Shown piece by piece: positions 25,746 to 34,776 of a stretch of DNA of 64,000 bases. Positions within the stretch are counted from its first letter, which is position 1. Every line of letters begins with the position of its first letter. The notes under the pieces were generated by a model that ran no database searches, was not told the origin of the DNA, and saw only the letters and a list, made by a program, of their open reading frames with translations. Origin of the DNA: an uncultured Clostridia bacterium. Its GTDB lineage: Bacteria > Bacillota > Clostridia > TANB77 > CAG-508. Both the position numbers and the translations under genes were made by a program. The DNA lies in the NCBI GenBank assembly GCA_934169575.1, contig CAKPOA010000005.1, positions 1 through 64,000 of the forward strand, given 5' to 3'.

Positions 25746-27068
25746 TTATTTTGTTGGAATTTTAATAACAACTTCTGTTCCCTGATCAACTTTACTTTTA
25801 ATATCTATACTTCCACCATTTTTGTCCAAAATTTCCTTTGCAATAGAAAGTCCCAGACCAGTTCCTCCCATTTCTCTTGTTCTTGCTTTATCCACCCTAT
25901 AAAATCTTTCAAAAATCCTATTTAAATCTTGTTCTGGAATACCAATACCATTATCAATAATCTTAATATAAGCATCACTATAAACAAAACCAACATAAAT
26001 TTTTATATTTCCTCCATCTGGTGTATATTTTATACTATTAGTAAGTATATTTAATACAACACGTTGTATATCATCTTTATCAGCAAAAACAGGTGGAACA
26101 TCAGCAGTCACAAAACATTCAACATTATGTTTTTTCTTTTTAATTTCAATAGCTAATTTTTGTTGGCATTCTTTAGCTAAAACCCCCAAATCAAAACTAC
26201 TTTTTACAACTTTCTTTTTATTACTATCAATTCTTGAAAGTTCTAATAAATCTGTAACAAGTCTTGCCATTCTTCTAGCTTCAGATGAAATAACTTGCAA
26301 AAATTCTTTTTGAGTATTTTTATCATATTCTCCTTCTAGTAATGTATCTGCATAACCCATTATTGATGTAATTGGAGTTTTAAGTTCATGAGATACATCT
26401 GCTACAAACTCTTTTCTCATACTATCTAAACTTACTTGTTCAGTAATATCTTGAATAACAGCTATAATTCCTTCAGGTTTATTATTTTCTTCATTTCTAA
26501 AAGGTGCAAAAATTACTTTTACAGATCTATCTTCAACATTAATATTTTGTTCCATAGATGTAAGTTCACCCAAATATATTAATTTTTCCATATTCAAATT
26601 ATATTTATTAAAAACATCTTCAAAACTATCATCTTCAGGTGCAATTTTAAGAAGCATTTTTGCTGCAGGATTTATAAGGTCTATTTTCCCATTTATATCA
26701 AAAGCAATAATTCCCTCTGTCATATGTAATAATCTTGTTTTTATTTCTGTTTCTTCTGCACGTCCTTTTTTTTCATTGCTTTCTATCATTTTTTTCAAAG
26801 GATAAATCACCATTTTTGATAAATAAATAGCTAAAATTGCGGTTATTCCACCTAAAATTGCAATACCTGATATCATAGTTATATTTATATTTTTATGTAT
26901 TTGTTTATAGCTTTCTTTTATTTGTGATAACTCTGTTATTTCTCCATTATCAATTTGTTTTTCAATTCCATTAATTTTGTTTTCAAAACTAAAACCAACT
27001 AAAGTAATTATTGCAAGTTCAATTATAAATATTAATAAAATAAATTTTAATGGTTTTTCTTTTTTCAT
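25746..27068 (-). CDS. PhoR/WalK-type sensor histidine kinase, orphan
   Basis: The protein has 440 residues. Two membrane helices (8-27 and 65-85) flank a short external loop of about 35 residues. A PAS domain follows (about 110-210), then the HisKA domain with phospho-acceptor His227 in ADVSHELKTP, and an ATPase domain with N-box NILTNSIKYTPDGG, IIDNGIGIP and GGTGLGLSIAKE. It most resembles the PhoR/WalK group that monitors phosphate or cell-wall status. No response regulator gene is adjacent. It follows murG by 19 bases, which suggests a wall-related signal. Confidence 0.9.
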   Translation of the reverse strand: MKKEKPLKFILLIFIIELAIITLVGFSFENKINGIEKQIDNGEITELSQIKESYKQIHKNINITMISGIAILGGITAILAIYLSKMVIYPLKKMIESNEKKGRAEETEIKTRLLHMTEGIIAFDINGKIDLINPAAKMLLKIAPEDDSFEDVFNKYNLNMEKLIYLGELTSMEQNINVEDRSVKVIFAPFRNEENNKPEGIIAVIQDITEQVSLDSMRKEFVADVSHELKTPITSIMGYADTLLEGEYDKNTQKEFLQVISSEARRMARLVTDLLELSRIDSNKKKVVKSSFDLGVLAKECQQKLAIEIKKKKHNVECFVTADVPPVFADKDDIQRVVLNILTNSIKYTPDGGNIKIYVGFVYSDAYIKIIDNGIGIPEQDLNRIFERFYRVDKARTREMGGTGLGLSIAKEILDKNGGSIDIKSKVDQGTEVVIKIPTK

Positions 27069-27087
27069 AATTTATTGTATTCCTTCC

Positions 27088-28200
27088 TCAAACCAATTTT
27101 TTTATTTGCTCATAAATTTTATCTTCAGCATCTATTGTTGCAACTTTAAGAGCATTTTTTCCCATTTTTTTGCAAACATTTTCATCTGATATAATATTAT
27201 TTATTGTATCATTTAATAAAATTCCATTTACTTCATCATTTCTTATAATAATACCTGCACCCACATTTTCTAAAACTTTTGCATTATACATTTGATGATC
27301 ATTACTAACATTTGGTAATGGGATTAGGATTGATGGTTTGCCAATATTTGATATTTCAGCAATAGTCATTGCACCACTTCTAGCAACAATAACATCTGAA
27401 ATATTTTCTATTTCTTCCATATTATAAATATATGGAAGAATCTTAGCATTGTGAACATTTTCAATATTAATGCTAAATTGTTTTAATTCTTTTTTTATTA
27501 TTTCATATTGTTTTGGACCTGTTGCCCAAACTATTTGATAATTATTATTTAATCCATTTCCTAAAATACTAATAATAGCTTCATTTATTTTTTGTGCGCC
27601 TTGACTTCCTCCAAAAATTAAAACAATAGGTTTAGAAATACTCAAATTTAATTTATCTATTATTTCATTTTTTTGATTTAAAGAATATTCTTTTTTTCTT
27701 ATTTTAACTGGTGTTCCTGTATAAACAACATTTTTACAATTTTTTATTCTTTTTTCAGCATCTTCAAAAGAAACAAGTACTGTATCAGCTTTTTTTGCAA
27801 GCATTTGAACAGCTTTTCCTGGATAGCTATTGCTTTCATGCAAAAGAACAGGAATATGATTTTTCTTAGCAGCCAAAACAACTGCACCACATATATATCC
27901 TCCCATTCCAATTACAATATCAGGTTTAAATTCCCTAACTATTTTTTTAGCCTCATTAATTCCTTTAATAGTTTTAATCATCTTTTTTAGATTGGCTAAA
28001 GAAATTTCTTTACTTAAACCATAAGCATCTATTGTCTTCAAACCATATCCAGCTTTTGGAACTAAATCATTTTCTAGTCCTCTATCTGTCCCAACAAATA
28101 TTATTTCAGAATTGGGTTCTTCTTTTTTTATTTTGTTTGCTATCGCTATTCCTGGATTTATATGACCACCTGTTCCTGCTGCAGCAATTATTACTCTCAT
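27088..28200 (-). CDS. murG: Lipid II synthase MurG
   Basis: MurG adds GlcNAc from UDP-GlcNAc to lipid I at the inner membrane face, forming lipid II. The product is 370 residues with a GT-B fold. The N-terminal IAAAGTGGHINPGIAIA loop, the GMGGYICGAVVLAAK motif, the FGGSQGAQKINE loop and the SGAMTIAEISNIGKPSILIP donor site are all present. It is the last wall gene of the cluster, 46 bases after ftsW. Confidence 0.97.
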   Translation of the reverse strand: MRVIIAAAGTGGHINPGIAIANKIKKEEPNSEIIFVGTDRGLENDLVPKAGYGLKTIDAYGLSKEISLANLKKMIKTIKGINEAKKIVREFKPDIVIGMGGYICGAVVLAAKKNHIPVLLHESNSYPGKAVQMLAKKADTVLVSFEDAEKRIKNCKNVVYTGTPVKIRKKEYSLNQKNEIIDKLNLSISKPIVLIFGGSQGAQKINEAIISILGNGLNNNYQIVWATGPKQYEIIKKELKQFSINIENVHNAKILPYIYNMEEIENISDVIVARSGAMTIAEISNIGKPSILIPLPNVSNDHQMYNAKVLENVGAGIIIRNDEVNGILLNDTINNIISDENVCKKMGKNALKVATIDAEDKIYEQIKKLV

Positions 28201-28246
28201 TATATTTCACATTCCTTCCTTGAAACAATTTTCATACAAGTTTGTT

Positions 28247-29374
28247 TTATATTTTATTAACATTTCTCGATATATTCAGCAATATTCCCATCTCACACAG
28301 TAAAATCAATAATGCAGTTCCACCATAACTAAAAAATGGTAATGGCATTCCAGTTGCAGGCATTGATGATGTAACAACTGCAATGTTTATTATTGATTGT
28401 ATAGCAATTAATGATGTTATTCCTATTGCAAGTAAACTTCCAAACATATCTGGGGCTTTTATCGCAATTAAAATACCTCTCCAAATTAAAATTGCAAACA
28501 ATATTATTACAAATAGGCAACCAATAAATCCTAATTCTTCTGCTAAAACAGAAAATATAAAGTCATTTTGTGGTTCTGGTAAATATAAATATTTTTGTTT
28601 ACTTTGCCCAAGTCCAGTACCAAATAATCCTCCAGAACCTATGGCATATAAACTTTGTACAACCTGCCATCCATCACCTAATTTATCACTCCATGGATCT
28701 AAAAATGCTGTAACCCTTTTTAATCTATATGCTTCTTTTACAACTATAAATATTAATGCTGGAACTCCAGCTATAACTCCTGGCACAATGATATGCCATA
28801 ATTTGCAACCTGCTAATATCATCATTACTAGTACAATTCCAGTAATTACCATAGTTGCACTAAAATGTGGCTCTACCATTAACAAAGCAGCTATTGGTAT
28901 TAAAAAAGCAAAATTTTTCACAAAACCTTTAAAGAATTTTCCTAAATCATCCTTATTTTTAGTAAGTACAGCCGCATAAAATATTATCATAAAAATCTTG
29001 ACCATTTCAGATGGCTGAAATGAAAAACTTTCTGTTATTCCAAGCCATCTTTTAGCTCCATTTACTTCTTTTCCTATAAGCATAACAAGTACTAATAATA
29101 TAATAGATGCAATATATCCTAATATATAAAATTTCCTATAAATTCTATAATTTATTTTTGATATTACAAACATACAAAATAATCCAACTATCGCAAAAGC
29201 TCCTTGTTTTGCAAAATATGTATAGCTATTCCCACTTTCAGAAAGTGCAGTTGGTGAACTTGCAGAAAGAACCATTATTAATCCAAGTGATAGTAACAAT
29301 AATATTGTAATTAATAAAGTATAATCTATTGAATTATCTGAAAAGTTTAAAATATTATTTTTCTTTTTTCTCAC
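28247..29374 (-). CDS. ftsW: SEDS-family glycosyltransferase FtsW/SpoVE
   Basis: SEDS proteins polymerise lipid II together with a partner penicillin-binding protein. The product is 375 residues with about ten membrane helices. The hallmark segments are GAKRWLG, SFQPSEMVK, QNDFIFSVLAEELGF and the C-terminal PLPFFSYGGTALLILL. Between mraY and murG, the Clostridia usually carry spoVE or ftsW. Sequence alone does not separate division from cortex synthesis, and in a spore former either is possible. Confidence 0.93.
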   Translation of the reverse strand: MRKKKNNILNFSDNSIDYTLLITILLLLSLGLIMVLSASSPTALSESGNSYTYFAKQGAFAIVGLFCMFVISKINYRIYRKFYILGYIASIILLVLVMLIGKEVNGAKRWLGITESFSFQPSEMVKIFMIIFYAAVLTKNKDDLGKFFKGFVKNFAFLIPIAALLMVEPHFSATMVITGIVLVMMILAGCKLWHIIVPGVIAGVPALIFIVVKEAYRLKRVTAFLDPWSDKLGDGWQVVQSLYAIGSGGLFGTGLGQSKQKYLYLPEPQNDFIFSVLAEELGFIGCLFVIILFAILIWRGILIAIKAPDMFGSLLAIGITSLIAIQSIINIAVVTSSMPATGMPLPFFSYGGTALLILLCEMGILLNISRNVNKI

Positions 29375-29394
29375 AATAATCTCCTTTCATTTTC

Positions 29395-30375
29395 TTATAC
29401 AGCTAAAATTCCAACTACGCAAACTAAAAGTGTAATTACAGAAAATACTCTAACCACTTTATTTTCGCTCCATCCTGAAAGCTCAAAATGATGATGAAGC
29501 GGTGCCATTTTAAAAATCCTATTTCCTGTTTTCTTAAAATACATTACTTGTATAATTACAGATAATGTTTCAAGTATTGGTATAATAGCAATTATTATTA
29601 ATATTAGTGGCATTTTTAAATATAATGCTATACTTGATATCACTCCTCCTAAAAATAATGATCCAGTATCTCCCATAAAAACTTTTGCAGGATGCAAATT
29701 AAACATCAAAAACCCTAATATGGCTCCTACTGTTATGCTTCCAAACATAACAACTTCTGTTTTGCCAAAAATCATTGCTATTACAGTTAAACATGTTATT
29801 ATAATTGCACACACACTTGATGAAAGTCCATCTATTCCATCTGTTAAATTAACCGCATTTGTTGTTGCTAAAATAACAATTATGGCAAATGGTATATATA
29901 AAAATATTGGTAAATCTACATACATTTTTAAAAATGGTATATATGTTTCTGTGCCTATTTTGCAAAACTTTATTATAAATAATGTATATGCAACAGATAT
30001 TAAAAGTAAACCTAACATTTTATAACTTGGCTTTAAACCTTTTGTATTTTGTAAAACTAATTTTTTAAAATCATCTATAAATCCTATTGCTCCAAACCCT
30101 ATTGTTAAACACAACATTGGTAATATATTTTGTGCTAATTCAAGATGATTTGTCATATATAAATATATATAACAACCTGTAACACATATGATTATAGAAA
30201 TCATAAATATTATTCCACCCATTGTAGGTGTTCCTTGTTTTTTTAAATGTGATTGTGGTCCATCTTCTCTTTCAATTTGCCCAACTTTTATTTTTTTTAA
30301 AATTGGTATAACTATAAGTGATATAATTATAGTTACAACAAAAGAGATTATTAACATTGTCATTTGAAGTTTCAA
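29395..30375 (-). CDS. mraY: Phospho-MurNAc-pentapeptide transferase MraY
   Basis: MraY transfers phospho-MurNAc-pentapeptide onto undecaprenyl phosphate to form lipid I. The product is 326 residues with ten membrane helices and the catalytic motifs NAVNLTDGIDGLSS (Asp-rich), FMGDTGSLFLGG and APLHHHFELSGW. The best start is an unusual TTG at 30375, with AGAAAGG about 10 bases upstream; ATG codons at 30363 and 30357 are further from any site. The gene is 6 bases after murE, so murF is absent from its usual place. Confidence 0.96.
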   Translation of the reverse strand: MKLQMTMLIISFVVTIIISLIVIPILKKIKVGQIEREDGPQSHLKKQGTPTMGGIIFMISIIICVTGCYIYLYMTNHLELAQNILPMLCLTIGFGAIGFIDDFKKLVLQNTKGLKPSYKMLGLLLISVAYTLFIIKFCKIGTETYIPFLKMYVDLPIFLYIPFAIIVILATTNAVNLTDGIDGLSSSVCAIIITCLTVIAMIFGKTEVVMFGSITVGAILGFLMFNLHPAKVFMGDTGSLFLGGVISSIALYLKMPLILIIIAIIPILETLSVIIQVMYFKKTGNRIFKMAPLHHHFELSGWSENKVVRVFSVITLLVCVVGILAV

Positions 30376-30381
30376 TTTTAT

Positions 30382-31863
30382 CTAACCTTTCTTGTTTAAT
30401 TTTTCTATTATTTCTTTTACAATAATTCGTTCATCAAATGGGTATTTTTTTCTATTTATTTCTTGATATGGCTCATGACCTTTTCCAGCTAAAACAATTA
30501 TATCACTCTTAGATGCCATTTTTATTGCATATTTAATTGCTTCTGTTCTGTCAACAATTACTTTATATTTTCCTTTTGTTTTCTTAATTCCTTCTTCTAT
30601 TTGATCAACTATTTTTTGAGGATCCTCTGTTCTTGGATTATCTGAAGTTATTATTGAAAAATCTGCTATTCTTCCTGATATTTCACCCATTATTGGACGT
30701 TTTCTTGTATCTCTATCTCCTCCACATCCAAATACAGAAATAACTCTACCTTTTGTATAACTTTTTACTGCTCTTAATATATTTTCAAGGCTTTCTGGAG
30801 AATGTGCATAATCAATCATAATTGGTATTTCAAGTTTATTTTCAACCATTTCAGATCTACCTGGCACTTTTACATTTAATAAAGCTTGTTTAATAGTTTC
30901 TGCATCAACTCCAAGTTTTTGACAAACACATATTGTTGCCAAACTATTATATACAGTAAATCGTCCTGGTATATCAACTTTTACTCTTTCATTTTTTTCT
31001 CCAAGTTTTGCTTTAAAATCAACATAAGCATTTGTAACAGTAATATCTTTTGCCAAAAAATCTCCAGAATTATCAATTCCATATCTTGTTATATTGTTTT
31101 CAGGAAATAAACCAGGAATTTTTGCCCCATATAAATCATCTATATTTACAAAACCTGTTTTGCACATCTCAAACAATTTCAATTTTGATTCAAAATAATC
31201 TTTCATATCTGGATGTTCTTTTGCACTTATATGATCTTCTGAAAAATTTGTAAACACAACCATATCAAAATCACATCCATCTACTCTATGCAATTTTAAA
31301 CTTTGTGAAGATACTTCCATTACAACATATTCAACACCTTGCTCATACATTTCAGCAAATATTTTTTGTAATTCAATACTTTCAGGAGTTGTTCTATCAG
31401 AATCTGCCTTTTTAATTCCATTTATATAAATTGCAATTGTTCCAATTAATCCAACTTTTTTTCCTGCTTTCTCTAAAACCTCTTTTATCATAAAAGTTGT
31501 TGTTGTTTTTCCTTTTGTTCCAGTTACGCCTATTAGTTTAAATTTCTTTGATGGATTTTTATAAAAATTACTTGCTGTAATTGCTAAAAATTCTCTTGTA
31601 TCTTTTGCAAGAATTATAACAATATCTTGTGGTATATCTTTAATATTTACTTTTGCTCCTTGTTCTATTGCAATTGCCACAGCTCCATTTTCAATTGCTT
31701 TTTGTATATATTCATGACCATCTGTTTCAAAACCTTTTATAGCTACAAACAAATATCCTTTTTTTATATTTCTTGAATCCCTTTCTACTCCTTTTATCTC
31801 TATCTCAAGATCTCCTTTTGCTTTTAATCCCTCTAATCCTACTAACATATTTTTTAGTTTCAT
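30382..31863 (-). CDS. murE: UDP-MurNAc-tripeptide ligase MurE (meso-DAP type)
   Basis: MurE adds the third stem-peptide residue to UDP-MurNAc-dipeptide. The product is 493 residues. The ATP loop is GVTGTKGKTTTTFM near residues 111-124, followed by the central HSPESLENIL segment and SDNPRTEDP near 405. The DNPR motif is the established marker for meso-diaminopimelate rather than lysine, so the wall is DAP-type. A promoter lies at 31923-31951, and palindromic element copy 3 is just upstream of it. Confidence 0.97.
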   Translation of the reverse strand: MKLKNMLVGLEGLKAKGDLEIEIKGVERDSRNIKKGYLFVAIKGFETDGHEYIQKAIENGAVAIAIEQGAKVNIKDIPQDIVIILAKDTREFLAITASNFYKNPSKKFKLIGVTGTKGKTTTTFMIKEVLEKAGKKVGLIGTIAIYINGIKKADSDRTTPESIELQKIFAEMYEQGVEYVVMEVSSQSLKLHRVDGCDFDMVVFTNFSEDHISAKEHPDMKDYFESKLKLFEMCKTGFVNIDDLYGAKIPGLFPENNITRYGIDNSGDFLAKDITVTNAYVDFKAKLGEKNERVKVDIPGRFTVYNSLATICVCQKLGVDAETIKQALLNVKVPGRSEMVENKLEIPIMIDYAHSPESLENILRAVKSYTKGRVISVFGCGGDRDTRKRPIMGEISGRIADFSIITSDNPRTEDPQKIVDQIEEGIKKTKGKYKVIVDRTEAIKYAIKMASKSDIIVLAGKGHEPYQEINRKKYPFDERIIVKEIIEKLNKKG

Positions 31864-31922
31864 AAAATCAACCCTTTCTTTATTTTGATAGCTATATTTT
31901 TATTTTATTCTCTAACATTAAT

Positions 31923-31951
31923 ATATTATCACACTGTGGAAATATTAACAA
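31923..31951 (-). promoter_or_regulatory. Predicted promoter of the murE cluster
   Basis: TTGTTA (31946-31951) and TAATAT (31923-31928) have a 17-base spacer on the minus strand, about 60 bases before murE. Confidence 0.5.
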
Positions 31952-31980
31952 GTATTTTTCTGATTTTTATGAAAAAAAAT

Positions 31981-32209
31981 TACTGGATAGTTACTAGCCA
32001 GCCTTTTTAAATTTATTTCCTGAATATGTGTATGAAACTATTTTTGAAATACTGCGTAAGCGACCAAACGAACGGAGTGAGTGCGATTGGAGCAATTTTC
32101 ATTTATTTATTTTTAATTATGGAAATTGCGACTGCAAAGTATGAAAAAATAATTTCATACACATATTCAGGAAATAAATCTCTTTGTAGCTGACCAGTAA
32201 TACTGGATA
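31981..32209 (+). repeat. Palindromic dispersed element, copy 3, with flanking direct repeats
   Basis: The element body is about 31990-32200 with core 32052-32136. Arms of 35 bases (32011-32045 and 32145-32179) pair with one mismatch, and the outer ends TTACTAGCCAGC and GCTGACCAGTAA are imperfect inverted repeats. The 9-base sequence TACTGGATA occurs immediately outside both ends (31981-31989 and 32201-32209), as expected for a target-site duplication. Together with the next two entries this accounts for the 430-base gap between murE and the 32294 gene. Confidence 0.85.
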
Positions 32210-32247
32210 ATGGTTTATTTAAAATTAATTCAAAACATTATTCAGTA
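32201..32247. repeat. 47-base AT-rich palindrome
   Basis: TACTGGATAATG at the left is mirrored by CATTATTCAGTA at the right, around an AT-rich centre. Its inner 31 bases match the two separated flanks around 37599-37708, where a second hairpin interrupts the same sequence. It overlaps the right direct repeat of element copy 3. Confidence 0.6.
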
Positions 32248-32248
32248 A

Positions 32249-32280
32249 CAAAAAATAAAGAGTTCAATTAAGAACCCTTT
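32249..32280 (-). terminator. Terminator of the 32294 gene
   Basis: On the minus strand, AAAGGGTTC pairs with GAACTCTTT (32257-32280, one G-U pair), followed by a T-rich run. Confidence 0.7.
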
Positions 32281-32293
32281 ATAAAATAAATGT

Positions 32294-33091
32294 TTATATA
32301 TCCATTACAATTTTTCCAACTGATAACTCCCTCGGTTTATCAACATTAGAAAAATTATCTATATATGCTAATGGATAAGTTTTAGAATTATTTGTATATG
32401 CACCTCCATATTCAAAAAAACTTTCTGTATTTGGATTATATGCTATCTTTGACGTATTTGCTAAATCAAAAAAAGTTCCAATTTTTCTTTTTCCGGTTTT
32501 TTCAAAATCACTCTTTGCTTTTTCGGCATTATAATAATGCCCTAATCTTTTGCTATTGCAACAGACAGCATACCAAGCTTGTTCAATTTTATATCCCTTA
32601 TTCTCATAAAGATATTTAATTATATTTCCTAAAAAAACATCCATCTCAATAGTAGAAATAAGTCTGCTATTTTTTTTATAGCAAAATTTACTAGCTTGTG
32701 TTCTCCACCAAAAATAAGATTTACCAACAGCCGGTTTATGACCTTCCTCAAAAATTATTTTCTCTTTATCGTTATCTAAAGATGGATCAATTGCAGAAAT
32801 TCTAAAATTTTTCATTTTTTCCTTTTTGGCTTTAAAAATGCTTTCTTTTATTCTTTTTCCATTTGAGTCTTGAGGGATAAAACTTAAAAATTCATCATCT
32901 TCAGAAATCCCCTCTATATCAACTATTGGGAATTTTTCATTCAAATTATCTTCCGGTAATGATAAAACTTTTCCTTGATCTCCATCTACTTCAGTAAAAT
33001 ACACCAAGCTTTTTCCATCATCTGAAATTTTTACCCGTGTAATTTTCTGACCTTTTTCTGCTTTTACTACAAACCTTTTTTCTTTCTTCAT
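32294..33091 (-). CDS. Hypothetical protein, 265 residues
   Basis: I do not recognise this family. The protein has no signal peptide or membrane helix and is basic and Lys-rich. The first 70 residues look like a small beta domain (repeated charged/hydrophobic strands ending VLSLPEDN). From about 125 it is richer in aromatics, with SYFWWRTQASKFCYKK, YLYENKGYKIEQAWYAVCCNSKRLGHYY and FFEYGGAY. The latter half resembles a helical, possibly nucleic-acid- or protein-binding region, but no catalytic motif stands out. It has its own promoter and terminator and sits alone next to element copy 3, as accessory genes often do. Confidence 0.75.
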   Translation of the reverse strand: MKKEKRFVVKAEKGQKITRVKISDDGKSLVYFTEVDGDQGKVLSLPEDNLNEKFPIVDIEGISEDDEFLSFIPQDSNGKRIKESIFKAKKEKMKNFRISAIDPSLDNDKEKIIFEEGHKPAVGKSYFWWRTQASKFCYKKNSRLISTIEMDVFLGNIIKYLYENKGYKIEQAWYAVCCNSKRLGHYYNAEKAKSDFEKTGKRKIGTFFDLANTSKIAYNPNTESFFEYGGAYTNNSKTYPLAYIDNFSNVDKPRELSVGKIVMDI

Positions 33092-33144
33092 TATTTTTTC
33101 TCCTTGTTAACATTTATTTTTAAGCATGTATTAACATAATATAT

Positions 33145-33173
33145 ATTGTATCACTTTTTTTCTTAAATGTCAA
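33145..33173 (-). promoter_or_regulatory. Predicted promoter of the 32294 gene
   Basis: TTGACA (33168-33173) and TACAAT (33145-33150) have a 17-base spacer on the minus strand. Confidence 0.65.
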
Positions 33174-33246
33174 AATTGAATTTTTATAGCTTTTACATGC
33201 ATTTTGATATATAAATCTACATTTGGTATTAATAATGAATATGCAT

Positions 33247-34629
33247 TTAATTTTCCAATTTCATATAAATAAGTTTCATCACAGCTACGCATTCAACATG
33301 GCTTGTCCAAGGAAACATATCTACTGGTTGAATAAATTCAATATTATAATCATCTTCAAAAAAAGCTAAATCCCTAATTAAAGTAGCAGGATTGCAACTA
33401 ATATATGATATCTTTTTAGGCTTAATTTTCAAAATATTTCCAATTGTTGTTTTATCTAACCCTTTCCTTGGTGGATCAACAATAATAACATCAGGTAAAA
33501 TCTTTTTCTTTTCTATTAATTCTTCTAAAACAAATTCAGTATCGCCAACCAAAAATTCCACATTATCAATATTGTTTCTTTTAGCATTATCAATTGCATC
33601 ATCAATAGCTTGCTCAACAATTTCCACTCCATAAACTTTTTTAGCAAATTTAGATGCAAAAATAGAAATTGTTCCAACACCACAATATAAATCAAAAACT
33701 ACATCATTTTTTGTTATATTTGTATTCTCTAAAGCAATATTATATAATGCCTCAGCTTGAACAGGATTTATTTGATAAAATGAATTAGTTGATATTTTAA
33801 ATACATATTCACCTAAAATATCTTCTATATATCCATTGCCATAAATATTTATATTGTTATTTCCTAAAACAACATTTGTTTTAGCTTTATTAACATTTGC
33901 TACAACAGATTTTATATTTTGAAATCTATTTATTAATTCTTCAGATATTTTTTTTAATTTTGAAATATCTTCTCCATTTATCACAAATATAACTAATATT
34001 TCACCAGTATGTACTCCTTTTTTTATAACTAAATTTCGTACTAATCCTTTATGTGTTTTTTCATTATAAACTGAAATATTATATTTTTTTAATTCATTAA
34101 TTATAGTATCAACAATTCTAAGTGATTCCTGATTTTGTATCATACAATTTTTCATTTCTATAATTTCGTGTGATCTATTCGCATATACACCAACAATTGG
34201 CTCATTATTTTCATCTATTCCAATTGGGCACTGTAATTTATTTCTATAAAAAAACGGATTTCCCATTCCCCATGTCTTTTTTACATCTATTTTGTTCTTC
34301 AATGTTTTATTAACAAGATTTTGCACTGTATTTTGCTTTATATTTAATGTTTCTTCATAATCAATATGACGCAAATTACATCCTCCACATCTTTTGTATG
34401 TTTTACAATCTACATCTATTCTATGTTCAGATTTTTTTAATATTTCAATAATTTTTCCAAATCCATGTGAACTTAAAACTTTAACAATTAGTATTTTTAC
34501 CTTTTCACCTTTTATTGCATTTGGTATAAATATTGTAAAATCATCTATTTTAGCAATACCTTCTCCTTCAAAACCATAATCTATTATATCAACAACATAT
34601 TCTTTATTTTTCTCTATTGGTACAGTCAA
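33247..34629 (-). CDS. rlmD: 23S rRNA uracil-C5 methyltransferase (RlmD/RlmCD family)
   Basis: A SAM-dependent tRNA/rRNA uracil-5-methyltransferase of 460 residues. The N-terminal TRAM RNA-binding domain (about 5-60) is followed by an iron-sulfur cluster region with CKTYKRCGGCNLRH. The Rossmann domain has DLYCGVGTISIFASK near 320, DPPRKGLD, and the catalytic Cys in ISCNPATLIRD. In Firmicutes this family methylates U1939 and sometimes U747 of 23S rRNA; the exact target is not readable here. It is monocistronic by spacing. Confidence 0.92.
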   Translation of the reverse strand: MTVPIEKNKEYVVDIIDYGFEGEGIAKIDDFTIFIPNAIKGEKVKILIVKVLSSHGFGKIIEILKKSEHRIDVDCKTYKRCGGCNLRHIDYEETLNIKQNTVQNLVNKTLKNKIDVKKTWGMGNPFFYRNKLQCPIGIDENNEPIVGVYANRSHEIIEMKNCMIQNQESLRIVDTIINELKKYNISVYNEKTHKGLVRNLVIKKGVHTGEILVIFVINGEDISKLKKISEELINRFQNIKSVVANVNKAKTNVVLGNNNINIYGNGYIEDILGEYVFKISTNSFYQINPVQAEALYNIALENTNITKNDVVFDLYCGVGTISIFASKFAKKVYGVEIVEQAIDDAIDNAKRNNIDNVEFLVGDTEFVLEELIEKKKILPDVIIVDPPRKGLDKTTIGNILKIKPKKISYISCNPATLIRDLAFFEDDYNIEFIQPVDMFPWTSHVECVAVMKLIYMKLEN

Positions 34630-34746
34630 AATATCACTCCTTAAAATAATTTAGTTTTTGATAAAATCTCTTTAGTCATCAAACATTATTATAATACTAC
34701 ACTTATTAAATTAATTCAAGTAGTTTTATTAATTTTTAACAAATGT

Positions 34747-34771
34747 AAACCAGCCCTATTAGAGCTGGTTT
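34747..34771 (-). terminator. Probable terminator of the GGDEF gene
   Basis: AAACCAGC (34747-34754) pairs with GCTGGTTT (34764-34771). The downstream T run on the minus strand is weak. Confidence 0.55.
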
Positions 34772-34776
34772 AGGTA

